Under the pieces are notes generated by a model that did no database searches, had not been told where the DNA came from, and saw nothing but the letters and a program-made list of their open reading frames with translations. Source: Thauera carbonicopians (GTDB lineage Bacteria > Pseudomonadota > Gammaproteobacteria > Burkholderiales > Rhodocyclaceae). Taken from it: 64,000 nt of DNA. Position 1 is the stretch's first letter; each line of letters opens with the position of its first letter. Positions 37,598 through 47,095 of the stretch are shown piece by piece. Both the position numbers and the translations under genes were made by a program. The stretch covers positions 57,572 to 121,571 of the forward strand of contig NZ_JANUXN010000013.1 in assembly GCF_025699485.1 (NCBI RefSeq). The letters are read 5' to 3'.

Positions 37598-39997
37598 ATG
37601 GCCCCACGCACCATCCTGCTCGCAGCAGCCCTGTTCGCCCTCGGCAGTCCCGCCGCCATCGTCCACGCCGCCCCGCTGGATCAACCTGCCCAGCCGCTCG
37701 CGCAGGCGCTCGACCGTTTCTCCCGCCAGGCCGGCTTGCAGGTGCTGGCTGCACCGGAGCTGCTTCGCGGCCGGCAGGCCCAGGCCGTCAGCGGCGCGCG
37801 GGATGCGGGTGATGCGCTGGCGCAGATGCTGCGCGGGACGGGTCTGCGTGGACGCATCGAAGGCAGGACGCTGGTCATCGAGTCGGCTGCTACGGACGCA
37901 CCGGTCACCTTGTCTGCGGTCACGGTGACTGCCCAGGACGGCTCTGGCGGCGTGACCGAAGGCACGGGCAGCTATTCCACCGCGGGCTCCAGCACGGCCA
38001 CCAGGCTTGCACTGTCACTACGCGAGACGCCGCAATCCGTCACCGTCATCACGCGCCAACAGATGGACGACCAGGGGCTGGCCGACATCGCAGATGTGCT
38101 CAGGCAGGCTCCGGGGATTACGGTGAATCGCGACAACACGGAAGGCTACAGCTTCTACTCGCGGGGTTTCCTGGTCGAAAACTACCAGTTCGATGGCGTG
38201 CCCAGCCTGTCCAGCGCGGGCGGCAACGTGCGCGACAACTACAGCATCACCGACTCCACCATTTACGATCGCGTCGAAATCCTCAAGGGAGCCACCGGCC
38301 TCGTCAATGGCGCGGGCAATCCGTCAGGGGTCATCAACCTGATACGCAAGCGTCCGACGGCGGATTTTCGCGGACACGCATCGATCGGTGCGGGTTCATG
38401 GGACGACTACCGCGGGGAAGTCGATGTCTCAGGCCCCTTGACCGAGGATGGCCGCCTCCGCGGCCGCCTCGTCGCCGCCGTGCAGGACAGCCGCAGCTTC
38501 ATCGACCACCTGAAAACCCGCAAGGAAGTGCTGTATGGCATCGTCGAAGCCGACCTGACCGATTCGACCACCCTGTCGCTGGGGGTCAATGTGCAGAAGA
38601 ACAAGAACGATGCGACGACCAATGCCCATCTGCCTGCGTTCTACTCGGATGGAAGGGTCGCCCGGTTTCCCCGCTCCACGAACGCAGCCGACATCTGGTC
38701 ATACCGCAACCAAGACACGCAGCACCTGTTCGCCACGTTGGAGCACGATTTCGGCGGCGACTGGAATCTCAAGGCCCACCTTGGTCAGCGCAGGTACGAA
38801 TCACGCGAGGTTATCGCAGGCATGCGGAATGTGCTGATCGATGCCAACACGCACAGTCATGAGCATGCCAATCCGGTTAACCGGTTCAATACCAACACGA
38901 CAGAAGAAAACCTGGACTTGCAGGTGTCAGGTGGATATACGCTTTTCGATCGGAAACACCAACTCGTGCTCGGTTACAGCGTAGCGCACACAGATGCTGG
39001 TTCGAATTCGTGGATCGGGGCCTCTGATTCGCTGATTTCCGATGTTTTTAACTGGGACAACAATGCGGCCCAACCGACCGACTATGCCTGGGTCTTGTCG
39101 TTTAATGCCAAAGTCCGCCAGAAGATTGGCTATGCAGCGACTGTGCTGAAACCGACCGACAGGCTGTCGCTGATCCTAGGGGCTCGGGTTACGGATTACT
39201 CGTGGAACCTCGACGGCGTTTTTGCCAGCAATTTCCGGAGCAACTTCTCGACCAAGGTCAGTGGCAAGCTCATTCCCTACGCGGGCGTGACCTTCGACAT
39301 CGATGGCCATCACACGATCTATGCCTCGTACACCGACGTCTTCAAGCCGCAGGCATACGAGTACGACGTCAACGACCGGCAACTGGATCCGCTGACGGGC
39401 AAAAGCCACGAGTTTGGCGTGAAGGGCAGTTACCTCGGCGGCAAGCTCAATGCCAGTGCGGCACTGTTCCAGCTCAAGCAGGACAACTACGCCATCAACG
39501 ATCCGAGCGGTGCGACCCGCCCCGGCGGCGGCGTCGCACGCGTGGCGATCCAGGGGGTGACGACCAGGGGCGCGGAACTGGAACTCTTCGGCGAACTGTT
39601 GCCGGGATGGCAGCTGGGGGCCGGCCTCACTTACATCCAGCCACGCGATGCAGATGACAGACGCGTCAGCACCACGCAGCCGGAGAAAACCTTCAAGCTC
39701 TCCACCATGTACCGGCTGCCGGGGGAATGGCGTCATCTGAGCATCGGCGGCAGCGTCCAATGGCAGAGCGAAACCTACTTCATGCAGACGGTTGCGGGTG
39801 CGCCCAGGCGCTTCGAACAGGACGGCCATGCAATCGTGGGACTGGTTGCCGGCATGGAATTGAGTCGCCAGCTCAAGGCCACGCTGAATATCGACAATCT
39901 GTCCGACAAGAGGTATTACGCGGGTATCGGCAACTACAACACCGTCTATTGGGGAACGCCGCGCAGTCTCAAGCTGAACCTGCGTTATGACTTTTGA
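37598..39997 (+). CDS. TonB-dependent siderophore receptor with N-terminal STN signalling domain
   Basis: 799 residues from ATG 37598 (signal peptide ending PAAIVHA). An STN domain follows (about 26-105; LAQALDRFSRQAGLQVLAAPELLRG..., seen in part), which contacts the FecR domain of an anti-sigma. Then the plug (SVTVITRQQMDDQGLADIADVLRQ, APGITVNRDN) and a 22-strand-type barrel. It ends in LNLRYDF, with the terminal Phe needed for outer membrane insertion. The FpvA/FoxA/FiuA group of ferric-siderophore transducers is the best fit. The siderophore cannot be named. Parts of the barrel (about 38.8-39.1 kb) look AT-richer than the neighbours. Confidence 0.92.
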   Translation: MAPRTILLAAALFALGSPAAIVHAAPLDQPAQPLAQALDRFSRQAGLQVLAAPELLRGRQAQAVSGARDAGDALAQMLRGTGLRGRIEGRTLVIESAATDAPVTLSAVTVTAQDGSGGVTEGTGSYSTAGSSTATRLALSLRETPQSVTVITRQQMDDQGLADIADVLRQAPGITVNRDNTEGYSFYSRGFLVENYQFDGVPSLSSAGGNVRDNYSITDSTIYDRVEILKGATGLVNGAGNPSGVINLIRKRPTADFRGHASIGAGSWDDYRGEVDVSGPLTEDGRLRGRLVAAVQDSRSFIDHLKTRKEVLYGIVEADLTDSTTLSLGVNVQKNKNDATTNAHLPAFYSDGRVARFPRSTNAADIWSYRNQDTQHLFATLEHDFGGDWNLKAHLGQRRYESREVIAGMRNVLIDANTHSHEHANPVNRFNTNTTEENLDLQVSGGYTLFDRKHQLVLGYSVAHTDAGSNSWIGASDSLISDVFNWDNNAAQPTDYAWVLSFNAKVRQKIGYAATVLKPTDRLSLILGARVTDYSWNLDGVFASNFRSNFSTKVSGKLIPYAGVTFDIDGHHTIYASYTDVFKPQAYEYDVNDRQLDPLTGKSHEFGVKGSYLGGKLNASAALFQLKQDNYAINDPSGATRPGGGVARVAIQGVTTRGAELELFGELLPGWQLGAGLTYIQPRDADDRRVSTTQPEKTFKLSTMYRLPGEWRHLSIGGSVQWQSETYFMQTVAGAPRRFEQDGHAIVGLVAGMELSRQLKATLNIDNLSDKRYYAGIGNYNTVYWGTPRSLKLNLRYDF

Positions 39998-40051
39998 TCT
40001 CTTGGTGTTCCCCGATGTCTTTCATGCATTCCCGCACGCTTGCCCAAGAAT

Positions 40052-41272
40052 TCAAGGCCAGGCGCGGGCGCCGAACATCATGCGGCGGGCGACGAAGTTG
40101 CGCAGCGGCGGGAATACGTCGAGGGCGAACAGCGCGGCGCCGCGGGCGTGGCGCAGCGGGGCAACGTCGTTGCTGAATACGCGCACCAGGGTGTCGGTGA
40201 AGCGGATCGTGCCGAGGCGGTCGAGGCCGCGGCTGCGGGCGTAGGCGGCCAGCACGGCGGGATCGCCGAGGTCACATGGTGGCTTGGTGGCCGAAGCGGC
40301 GCGGGCGCTTTCGTCCTTATGGCGCAGCAGGGTGTCGGCGAGTGCCCAGACGTCGCGCAGCGCGAGGTTGAAACCCTGGCCGGCGACCGGGTGCAGGGTC
40401 TGGGCGGCATTGCCGAGCCACACGGTGCGTGGGCCGACCGCGGATTCGCGGTAGCGCAGCAGCAGCGGATAGCGCAGGCGCTTGCCAACGCTTTCCAGCC
40501 GCACGCGGTTGCCGATGTGGGCCTGCAGGCGGGCGAGATAGGTCTCGTCGTCCAGCGCCAGCAGCGCATCGGCGGTGTCGGGGCGGGCGACGTGCACCAG
40601 CGCATAACCGTCGCCCCTGGGCAGCAGCGCGAGCGGGCCTTCGCGGGTGAAGCGCTCGAAGGCGGTGCCGCGATGGCCGCCGGCAACGGCGACCTGGGCG
40701 ATCAGGGCATGCTGGCGATAGTCGTGCTCGACCACGTTCGGGTCGCCGGCCTTCAGCCCGCCTTCGGCGCAGGCGGCGAGACGGGTGCGCAGCGTGGACT
40801 GGCTTCCTCCGGGGCCGCTCAGGCTGGCGATGAGGTCGTCGCCGCCGGGCGCCAGGTTGGCGACTTCGGTTTCGTCCAGCACCGGAATGCCGGCGGCGTC
40901 GACGGCAGCGCGCAGCGCGGCGGCCAGCATGCCCGCGGAGGCGACATAGCCCAGCGCGGGCAGGCCGTGCTCGTCGGCGTCGATCAGGGTGCGGCCGAGG
41001 CCGCCTTGCTGGGAGACGTGGATGTGCTCGATCGGCGTGGCCGACAGCGCATCCCACACGCCCAGGTGTTCCAGCGTCAGGCGGCTGCCGTGTGCCAGCG
41101 CGAGGTCGCGCGGGTCGCCGGCGACAGCTTCGCGGGAACGGGCGTCGGCCAGCACGATGTCGAGGCCGGCGTCCTTCAGCGCCAGCGCCAGCGCCAGGCC
41201 GACCGGGCCGGCGCCGACGATCAGCAGATCGTGGACAGGGACGGAGGCGGGGGCAGGGGCTTCGTCAGCCAT
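40052..41272 (-). CDS. ubiH: UbiH/UbiF-family FAD monooxygenase of ubiquinone synthesis
   Basis: 406 residues. The FAD-binding GxGxxG is in DLLIVGAGPVGLALALALKD at the N-terminus. VWLGNAAQTLHPVAGQGFNL carries the second FAD motif (usually GDAAHxxxPxxGQG; here GNAAQ, the UbiH-group variant). These enzymes hydroxylate the ubiquinone ring. The UbiH role (2-octaprenyl-6-methoxyphenol hydroxylase) is favoured by the GNAAQTLHPVAGQG form and by adjacency to pepP, as in E. coli. It overlaps pepP by 8 bases. Confidence 0.88.
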   Translation of the reverse strand: MADEAPAPASVPVHDLLIVGAGPVGLALALALKDAGLDIVLADARSREAVAGDPRDLALAHGSRLTLEHLGVWDALSATPIEHIHVSQQGGLGRTLIDADEHGLPALGYVASAGMLAAALRAAVDAAGIPVLDETEVANLAPGGDDLIASLSGPGGSQSTLRTRLAACAEGGLKAGDPNVVEHDYRQHALIAQVAVAGGHRGTAFERFTREGPLALLPRGDGYALVHVARPDTADALLALDDETYLARLQAHIGNRVRLESVGKRLRYPLLLRYRESAVGPRTVWLGNAAQTLHPVAGQGFNLALRDVWALADTLLRHKDESARAASATKPPCDLGDPAVLAAYARSRGLDRLGTIRFTDTLVRVFSNDVAPLRHARGAALFALDVFPPLRNFVARRMMFGARAWP

Positions 41273-42620
41273 GGCTGGCCTCCCGCATCAGGGCTTCGAT
41301 GTCGGTGACGGCCTTGGGAACGTCGGTCGTGATCAGTTCGCAGCCGTCGGCCGTCACCACCGCGTCGTCCTCGATGCGGATACCGATGTTCCAGAAGCGT
41401 TCGGGGACATCGTCGGCGGGACGGATGTAGCAGCCGGGCTCGATCGTCAGCACCATGCCTTCGGCCAGCGGGCGCCATTCGCCGTCGAGCTTGTATTCAC
41501 CAGCGTCATGCACGTCCATGCCCAGCCAGTGGCCGGTGCGGTGCATGTAGAAACGGCTGTAGGCGTTGCTTTCGATCACACCGTCCAGGCTGCCCTTGAG
41601 CAGGCCGAGGTCGATCAAGCCTTGTGCGAGCACTTTCACCGCCGCTTCGTGCGGCGCATTCCAGTGCGCGCCGGGGCGGGTGGCGTCGCGGGCGGCGTGC
41701 TGCGCGGCGAGCACGATTTCGTACACTTCGCGCTGCGCAGCGCTGAAGCGGCCATTGACCGGGAAGCTGCGGGTGATGTCCGAGGCGTAGCCGTCGAGCT
41801 CGCAGCCGGCGTCGATCAGCAGCAGGTCGCCGTCGCGCAGCCGGCAGTCGTTCTCGATGTAGTGCAGCACGCAGGCGTTGGCGCCGCCGGCGACGATCGA
41901 GGTGTAGGCGGGCGCCTGGCTGCCGGCGCTGCGAAAGGCGTGCAGCAGTTCTGCTTCGATCTCGTATTCGAAGCGGCCGGGCCGGGTCGCGCGCATCGCC
42001 CGGCAGTGGGCTGCTGCCGAGATCTGCGCGGCGCGGCGCATGGTGGCGAGTTCAGCGGCATCCTTGACCAGGCGCATCTCGTCGAGTTCGGCGCGCAGGT
42101 CGCGGATCGAATGCGGCGGCGTGACGCCGGCGCGGGCCTTGCCGCGCACCGTGTTCAGTGCGCCGAGCACGGTGGCATCCCAGGCCTCGTCGTAGCCCAG
42201 GCTGGCCCATACCAGCGGCTGGCCGGCGAGATAGTCGGGCAGGCGTTTTTCCAGGTCGCCGATGGTCCAGGCTTCGTCGAAGCCGAAGGTCTGGCGCGCC
42301 GCGTCGGGGCCATGGCGATGGCCGTCCCAGATTTCGCGCTCCTCGTTCTTCTCGCGGCAGAACAGGATCTGCTTCGGTTCCTCGCCGGCAACCAGGACGA
42401 CGACGGCCTCGGGCTCGCGGAAGGCGGTGAGGTAGTAGAAATAGCTGTCGTGGCGGTAAGGGTAGTGGGTGTCGCGGTTGCGGATGCGCTCGGGCGCGGT
42501 CGGCAGGACGGCAACGCCGCCGCCGGCGGCCTGCATGCGCGCGAGCAGGCGTTCGCGGCGGGCACGGAAGGGCGCGAGATCGGGCGACGGGACGGTAGCG
42601 GGCGGAGTCGGTGCGTTCAT
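41265..42620 (-). CDS. pepP: Xaa-Pro aminopeptidase
   Basis: 451 residues. An M24B metallopeptidase that removes N-terminal residues preceding proline. The N-terminal aminopeptidase P domain (FRARRERLLARMQ, NRDTHYPYRHDSYFYYLTAF) precedes the pita-bread catalytic domain with DAGCELDGYASDITRSFPVNG (two metal Asp), MHRTGHWLGMDVHD (metal His) and VLTIEPGCYI (metal Glu). It starts 4 bases overlapping the murU stop and ends in the ubiH start, so murU-pepP-ubiH read as one unit. Confidence 0.96.
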   Translation of the reverse strand: MNAPTPPATVPSPDLAPFRARRERLLARMQAAGGGVAVLPTAPERIRNRDTHYPYRHDSYFYYLTAFREPEAVVVLVAGEEPKQILFCREKNEEREIWDGHRHGPDAARQTFGFDEAWTIGDLEKRLPDYLAGQPLVWASLGYDEAWDATVLGALNTVRGKARAGVTPPHSIRDLRAELDEMRLVKDAAELATMRRAAQISAAAHCRAMRATRPGRFEYEIEAELLHAFRSAGSQAPAYTSIVAGGANACVLHYIENDCRLRDGDLLLIDAGCELDGYASDITRSFPVNGRFSAAQREVYEIVLAAQHAARDATRPGAHWNAPHEAAVKVLAQGLIDLGLLKGSLDGVIESNAYSRFYMHRTGHWLGMDVHDAGEYKLDGEWRPLAEGMVLTIEPGCYIRPADDVPERFWNIGIRIEDDAVVTADGCELITTDVPKAVTDIEALMREASHG

Positions 42621-43378
42621 GGCGCGATTATCTCATTGTCTGCCGCGGCAGCCGGCTTCCGTCCCGTTCGCAGGTGGTGATCGAGTGCCGCGAGCTGGGC
42701 CGGCGTGCCGACGTTTTCCCAGTGGCCGTCGTGGCGTTCGCCGGAAGCGTGGCCGGCGGCGATGCTGCGGCGGTAATAAGGCGTCATCGCCAGCTTCTCG
42801 CCGGGGCTGATGCCCTCGAACAGGCGGGAGTCGTAGAGGCCGATGTTGCCGAAGGTGAGGCGCGCGCCCTTGTCCGAGCCATCCAGCGACAGCAGGCCGC
42901 TTTCGTCGAGCGCGAAGTCGCCGGCCGGATGAAAGGGCGGGTTGGGCACCATGACGAGGTGCATGCGCGGTTCGGCGCTGCCGGCCATCGCGGCGGCGCG
43001 CGGCAGCAGGCGGCGGTAGTCGTAGTCGGTGTGGATGTCGCCGGAGACGGCGAGAAAGATTTCACCGTCTGTGCTCGCCGTCCGCCCGGTCAGTAGCGGA
43101 AGTGCCTGGGCGATGCCGCCGGCCGTCTCCAGCGCGGTCGTCTCCGGCGAATAGCGCAGGCGCACGCCGTAGCGGCTGCCGTCGCCCAGTGCGGCTTCGA
43201 TCCGGTCGCCGAGCCAGGCGTGGTTGATGACGATGTCGACGATGCCGGCGCGGGCGAGGGCTTCGATCTGCCACACGATCAGCGGCTTGCCGCCGGCTTC
43301 GAGCAGCGGCTTGGGGCAGTGGTCGGTCAGCGGCCGCATGCGCTCGCCGCGGCCGGCGGCGAAGATCATCGCTTTCAT
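42617..43378 (-). CDS. murU: N-acetylmuramate alpha-1-phosphate uridylyltransferase
   Basis: 253 residues. A sugar nucleotidyltransferase with the NTP signature MIFAAGRGERMRPLTDHCPK and PLLEAGGKPLIVWQIEAL. With AmgK it makes UDP-MurNAc directly from recycled MurNAc, bypassing the fosfomycin target MurA. Assignment over a generic mannose-1-phosphate guanylyltransferase rests on the adjacent amgK gene, from which it is separated by one base. The pair is found in pseudomonads and many betaproteobacteria. Confidence 0.92.
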   Translation of the reverse strand: MKAMIFAAGRGERMRPLTDHCPKPLLEAGGKPLIVWQIEALARAGIVDIVINHAWLGDRIEAALGDGSRYGVRLRYSPETTALETAGGIAQALPLLTGRTASTDGEIFLAVSGDIHTDYDYRRLLPRAAAMAGSAEPRMHLVMVPNPPFHPAGDFALDESGLLSLDGSDKGARLTFGNIGLYDSRLFEGISPGEKLAMTPYYRRSIAAGHASGERHDGHWENVGTPAQLAALDHHLRTGRKPAAAADNEIIAP

Positions 43379-43379
43379 G

Positions 43380-44438
43380 TCAGAAGGTGTAGCCGACCCG
43401 GGTTTCCTCGGGTTCGAGGCGGTCGAGCAGCTTCAGCAGCGGGCCGAGGTCGCGGTAGCGCTTGCAGGCGCGGCGCAGATGGTCCATCACCAGCGGCATG
43501 TCGGCCAGGTAGCCGTCCTTGCCGTCGCGGTGGCAGAGGCGGGCGAAGATGCCGAGCACCTTCAGGTGGCGCTGCACGCCCATCCATTCGAAGTCGCGGT
43601 GGAAGTCGGCGAATTCCTCGCGCACCGGCAGGCCGAGCTTCTTCGCGGTTTCCCAGTAGCGGATCAGCAGATCGAGGACGAACTCCTCGTCCCAGCGGAT
43701 GTAGGCGTCCTTGAACAGCGACACCAGGTCGTAGCTGATCGGGCCGTGGACCGCGTCCTGGAAGTCGATGATGCCGGGGTTGGTACCGAGGCCGTCGCCG
43801 GCTTCGAGCAGCATCAGGTTGCGCGAGTGGTAGTCGCGGTGCACGAAGACCTTGGGCTCGGCCAGGTTGACCGCGAGGATGCGTTCGAAGGCGGTGTTCA
43901 GCAGTGCCGTTTCGGCCTCGCTCAGCGTGACGCCCTTGTGGCGGGCGACGTACCACTCGGGGAACAGCATCATCTCGCGCAGCAGCAGGGCACGGTCGTA
44001 CTCGGGCAGCACACCGGGGCGGCTGGCGTGCTGGATGGCGGCGAGCGAGCCGAGCGCATCGGCGTACAGATGGGCGGCGCGATGCGGGTCGCCGCCGCCT
44101 TCTCCCCCCTCCGCCTTCAGCGCGGCCAGGTAGGTCGTCGAGCCGAGATCGGACAGCAGCAGGAAACCCTGCTCGAGATCCTGCGCCAGCACCTCGGGCA
44201 CGTGGGCGCCTGCGGCGCGGAACAGTTCGGCCACCTGCAGCCAGGGGCGCACGTCTTCCTTGCCCGGCGGGGCGTCCATGACGATGCGGGAAGGGCTGCC
44301 ATCGGCGAAGCTGGCGCGGAAGTAGCGGCGGAAGCTGGCGTCGGCCGAGGCCGGTGCGAGATCGAAGGACTGGCCGGGCAGGGTGGCGGCGAGCCAGGCA
44401 CGCAGTTGTTCGAGGCGTTGCAAGAGGAAGTTCTCCAC
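43380..44438 (-). CDS. amgK: N-acetylmuramate/N-acetylglucosamine kinase AmgK
   Basis: 352 residues from GTG 44438 (VENFLLQRLEQLRAWL). An aminoglycoside-phosphotransferase-fold kinase: catalytic VFVHRDYHSRNLML and metal-binding IIDFQDAVHGPISYDLVSLF. It phosphorylates MurNAc at the anomeric position for MurU. A longer open frame upstream exists but crosses the lptD promoter region and lacks a better ribosome site. Divergent from lptD with 85 bases between starts, a conserved arrangement. Confidence 0.92.
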   Translation of the reverse strand: MENFLLQRLEQLRAWLAATLPGQSFDLAPASADASFRRYFRASFADGSPSRIVMDAPPGKEDVRPWLQVAELFRAAGAHVPEVLAQDLEQGFLLLSDLGSTTYLAALKAEGGEGGGDPHRAAHLYADALGSLAAIQHASRPGVLPEYDRALLLREMMLFPEWYVARHKGVTLSEAETALLNTAFERILAVNLAEPKVFVHRDYHSRNLMLLEAGDGLGTNPGIIDFQDAVHGPISYDLVSLFKDAYIRWDEEFVLDLLIRYWETAKKLGLPVREEFADFHRDFEWMGVQRHLKVLGIFARLCHRDGKDGYLADMPLVMDHLRRACKRYRDLGPLLKLLDRLEPEETRVGYTF

Positions 44439-44523
44439 GGGCGTTCGTGTACAATTCGCAAGTTTATCAACACGGTCGTGCGACAGGGGATCGCCCTGCG
44501 AACGATGGAAAGCGTTTGCCTTC

Positions 44524-47070
44524 ATGCCTCTGAATACGCGCATGCGTCTGATCCCCTTCCTGCTGTGCTGGCTGTCCGGCACGGCGCTCGCGGCCGGCCT
44601 GCCGCCGCTGATCGTATCGCCCGATCTGGTACGAAGCCCGGAGCCCGTTGCTGGTCCCGCCGGTTCGGCGACCGGCGCCACTACCGGTCCGACGGCTAGG
44701 CCGGCCGAATCCGCTGCCAATGCGGCTTCCCGGCCTGCTGCGGCAGTACCGGCCGCCCCTGCAGCAAGGGCCGGGGCGCGCGTTTCGTCGACGCTGCAGC
44801 CGGCCCCTGCCGATGCTGAAGCAGCGGAGCAGGAGCGGGCGGCTGCCGGAGCCGCGGCCGAAGAGGAAATCGCCCTGCCGGCGGGCAGCACTTCGGTGAA
44901 GGCGCTGAGAATCCTCGGCGCGCGCAGCATCGAGCTGGTTGCCGATGGCGAGGCCGAGTTGCAGCGCGACGACATGATCCTCACCGCCGATCGTGTCACC
45001 TATCGCGAGCCGATCGACGAGGCCGTGGCCGAAGGCAACGTGGAACTGCAGCAGGGCGAGGACACCATCGCCGGCCCCAGGGCGACGATGGTGATCGGCG
45101 ACAGCACCGGTACCTTCGAGTCGCCGGCCTACCGGATTTCGCGTCAGCGCCAGCCCAGCTTCACCGGCGAAGCGCCACGCATCGTTTCGGGCAGCGGCGA
45201 AGCCGACCTGCTGCGGCTCGAAGGCGAGAACCAGTACCACCTGCAGAACGCGACCTGGTCGACCTGCGAGGCCCGCGACCCCGACTGGTACATCCGCGCG
45301 GGCGAGCTCGACCTGGACTACGACCGTGAGGTCGGCACCGCGCGCGACGCCTCGATCGTGTTCAAGGACGTGCCGATCTTCTGGATGCCGTGGGCGGAGT
45401 TCCCGCTCACCGCCCGCCGCCAGTCCGGCCTGCTGCCGCCGACCTTCGGTTCGTCGAACAAGACCGGCGTGGATCTCGCGCTGCCGTATTACTGGAACAT
45501 CGCGCCCAACTACGATGCCACGATCACGCCGCGCTTCATGAGCCGGCGCGGCGTCCAGTTCGGCGGCGAGTTCCGCTACCTGGGCGAAAGCTACCGGGGC
45601 GAGTCGCGCGTCGAATGGATGCCGAAGGACAGGCTGACGGGCGAGGACCGCACGCTGGCATCCATCCAGCATCAGCAGCGGATCACGTCGAGCCTGTACG
45701 GCTCGCTCGATTTCAACTCGGTGTCGGACGATCGTTATTTCGAGGATCTGTCGTCCCGTATCGGCGTCGCCTCGCGGATCAACCTGCTGCGGCAGGGGCA
45801 GCTCACCTACCGGAGCTCGAACTGGTGGAGTGCGACCGTTCGCGCGCAGAGTTACCAGACCCTGAACCCGGACGAGGAATCGAGGAACGTCTCGCCCTAT
45901 CGCCGGCTGCCGCAGGTCCTGGTGGAGGGCAAGCGTCCCGATCTGCCGGGCGGGCTGACCGGGGCCCTCACCACCGAATTCGTCAGGTTCGAGCATCCCG
46001 ACGCCGACAAGAACAAGGACGAAGGCACGCGCTTCGTCGCCTATCCGCAGCTCTCGCTGCCTTTGACCGGCGCGGCATGGTTCGTGACGCCGAAGGCGGG
46101 CCTGCACTACACCAGCTACGACCTCGATCGTTCGCCGCTGCCGCAGAACGCCGCCAAGCCCAATTCGATGACGCGTTCGGTGCCGATCTTCTCGGTGGAC
46201 TCCGGGCTGTTCTTCGAGCGCGAGACGACGATCTTCGGCGGCAGCTATCTGCAGACGCTGGAGCCGCGCCTGTACTACCTGAGGGTGCCGTCGCGGGACC
46301 AGCAGGACATCCCGAATTTCGACAGCAGCCGCTTCGACGTCGGCTTCGCCCAGATGTTCTCCGAGAACCGCTACTCGGGCAGCGACCGGATCGGCGACGC
46401 CAACGACCTCACCGCCGCGCTGACGACGCGCTTCATTGATGCCGAAACCGGCGTCGAGCGCCTGCGCGCGATGGTCGGCCAGCGCTATTACTTCTCCGAC
46501 CAGGACGTCTACCTGTTCAATCGGGACGAACTGCGCGACGCCGGCCGCGGCACCGAAATCCTGCTCGGCCTGGGCGGACGCCTGTCCCGCGAGTTCTCGC
46601 TGAACTCCTACCTGCAGTACAACACCGAGACCAGCCGCACCGAACGGGCGAACTTCAACCTGCGCTACCAGCCCGACTACGCCAAGGTGCTGAATTTCAG
46701 CTATCGCTACGCCCCCGAACTGCGCATCGCTGAGAATCTGGTCGGCCTCGAGGACATCGACGTGTCGGGCCAGTGGCCGCTGGGCGGCGGCTGGTACGGC
46801 GTCGGCCGCGTCACTCATTCGCTGCTCGACAACCGCATCACCGAAGCGATCGGCGGCCTCGAATACAACGGCGGCTGCTGGGTGCTGCGCGTCGCCGTGC
46901 ATCGCTTCGCGCTCGAGCGCGACGACGTTTCGAAAGCCATCTACGTGCAGCTCGAACTGAACGACCTGGCCGGCATCGGCTCCAATCCGATCAACCTGCT
47001 GACGCGCAGCGTGCCCGGCTATGGCAAGATCAACGATTCTTCGGCCGACCGCGTGTTCGGCATGGATTGA
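44524..47070 (+). CDS. lptD: LPS-assembly protein LptD
   Basis: 848 residues. Outer membrane translocon for lipopolysaccharide. A signal peptide (RLIPFLLCWLSGTALAAG) is followed by an unusually long Ala/Pro/Ser-rich stretch (about residues 28-120), then the OstA/LptA-like jellyroll (VADGEAELQRDDMILTADRV), and the LptD barrel. Cysteines appear in WSTCEARDPDW and near the end in NGGCWVLR; these are the places where the barrel-to-periplasmic disulfides form. ATG 44542 is an alternative start. It heads lptD-surA-pdxA-rsmA. Confidence 0.95.
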   Translation: MPLNTRMRLIPFLLCWLSGTALAAGLPPLIVSPDLVRSPEPVAGPAGSATGATTGPTARPAESAANAASRPAAAVPAAPAARAGARVSSTLQPAPADAEAAEQERAAAGAAAEEEIALPAGSTSVKALRILGARSIELVADGEAELQRDDMILTADRVTYREPIDEAVAEGNVELQQGEDTIAGPRATMVIGDSTGTFESPAYRISRQRQPSFTGEAPRIVSGSGEADLLRLEGENQYHLQNATWSTCEARDPDWYIRAGELDLDYDREVGTARDASIVFKDVPIFWMPWAEFPLTARRQSGLLPPTFGSSNKTGVDLALPYYWNIAPNYDATITPRFMSRRGVQFGGEFRYLGESYRGESRVEWMPKDRLTGEDRTLASIQHQQRITSSLYGSLDFNSVSDDRYFEDLSSRIGVASRINLLRQGQLTYRSSNWWSATVRAQSYQTLNPDEESRNVSPYRRLPQVLVEGKRPDLPGGLTGALTTEFVRFEHPDADKNKDEGTRFVAYPQLSLPLTGAAWFVTPKAGLHYTSYDLDRSPLPQNAAKPNSMTRSVPIFSVDSGLFFERETTIFGGSYLQTLEPRLYYLRVPSRDQQDIPNFDSSRFDVGFAQMFSENRYSGSDRIGDANDLTAALTTRFIDAETGVERLRAMVGQRYYFSDQDVYLFNRDELRDAGRGTEILLGLGGRLSREFSLNSYLQYNTETSRTERANFNLRYQPDYAKVLNFSYRYAPELRIAENLVGLEDIDVSGQWPLGGGWYGVGRVTHSLLDNRITEAIGGLEYNGGCWVLRVAVHRFALERDDVSKAIYVQLELNDLAGIGSNPINLLTRSVPGYGKINDSSADRVFGMD

Positions 47071-47095
47071 AACCCCGCGAGCAACCCATCAGATA

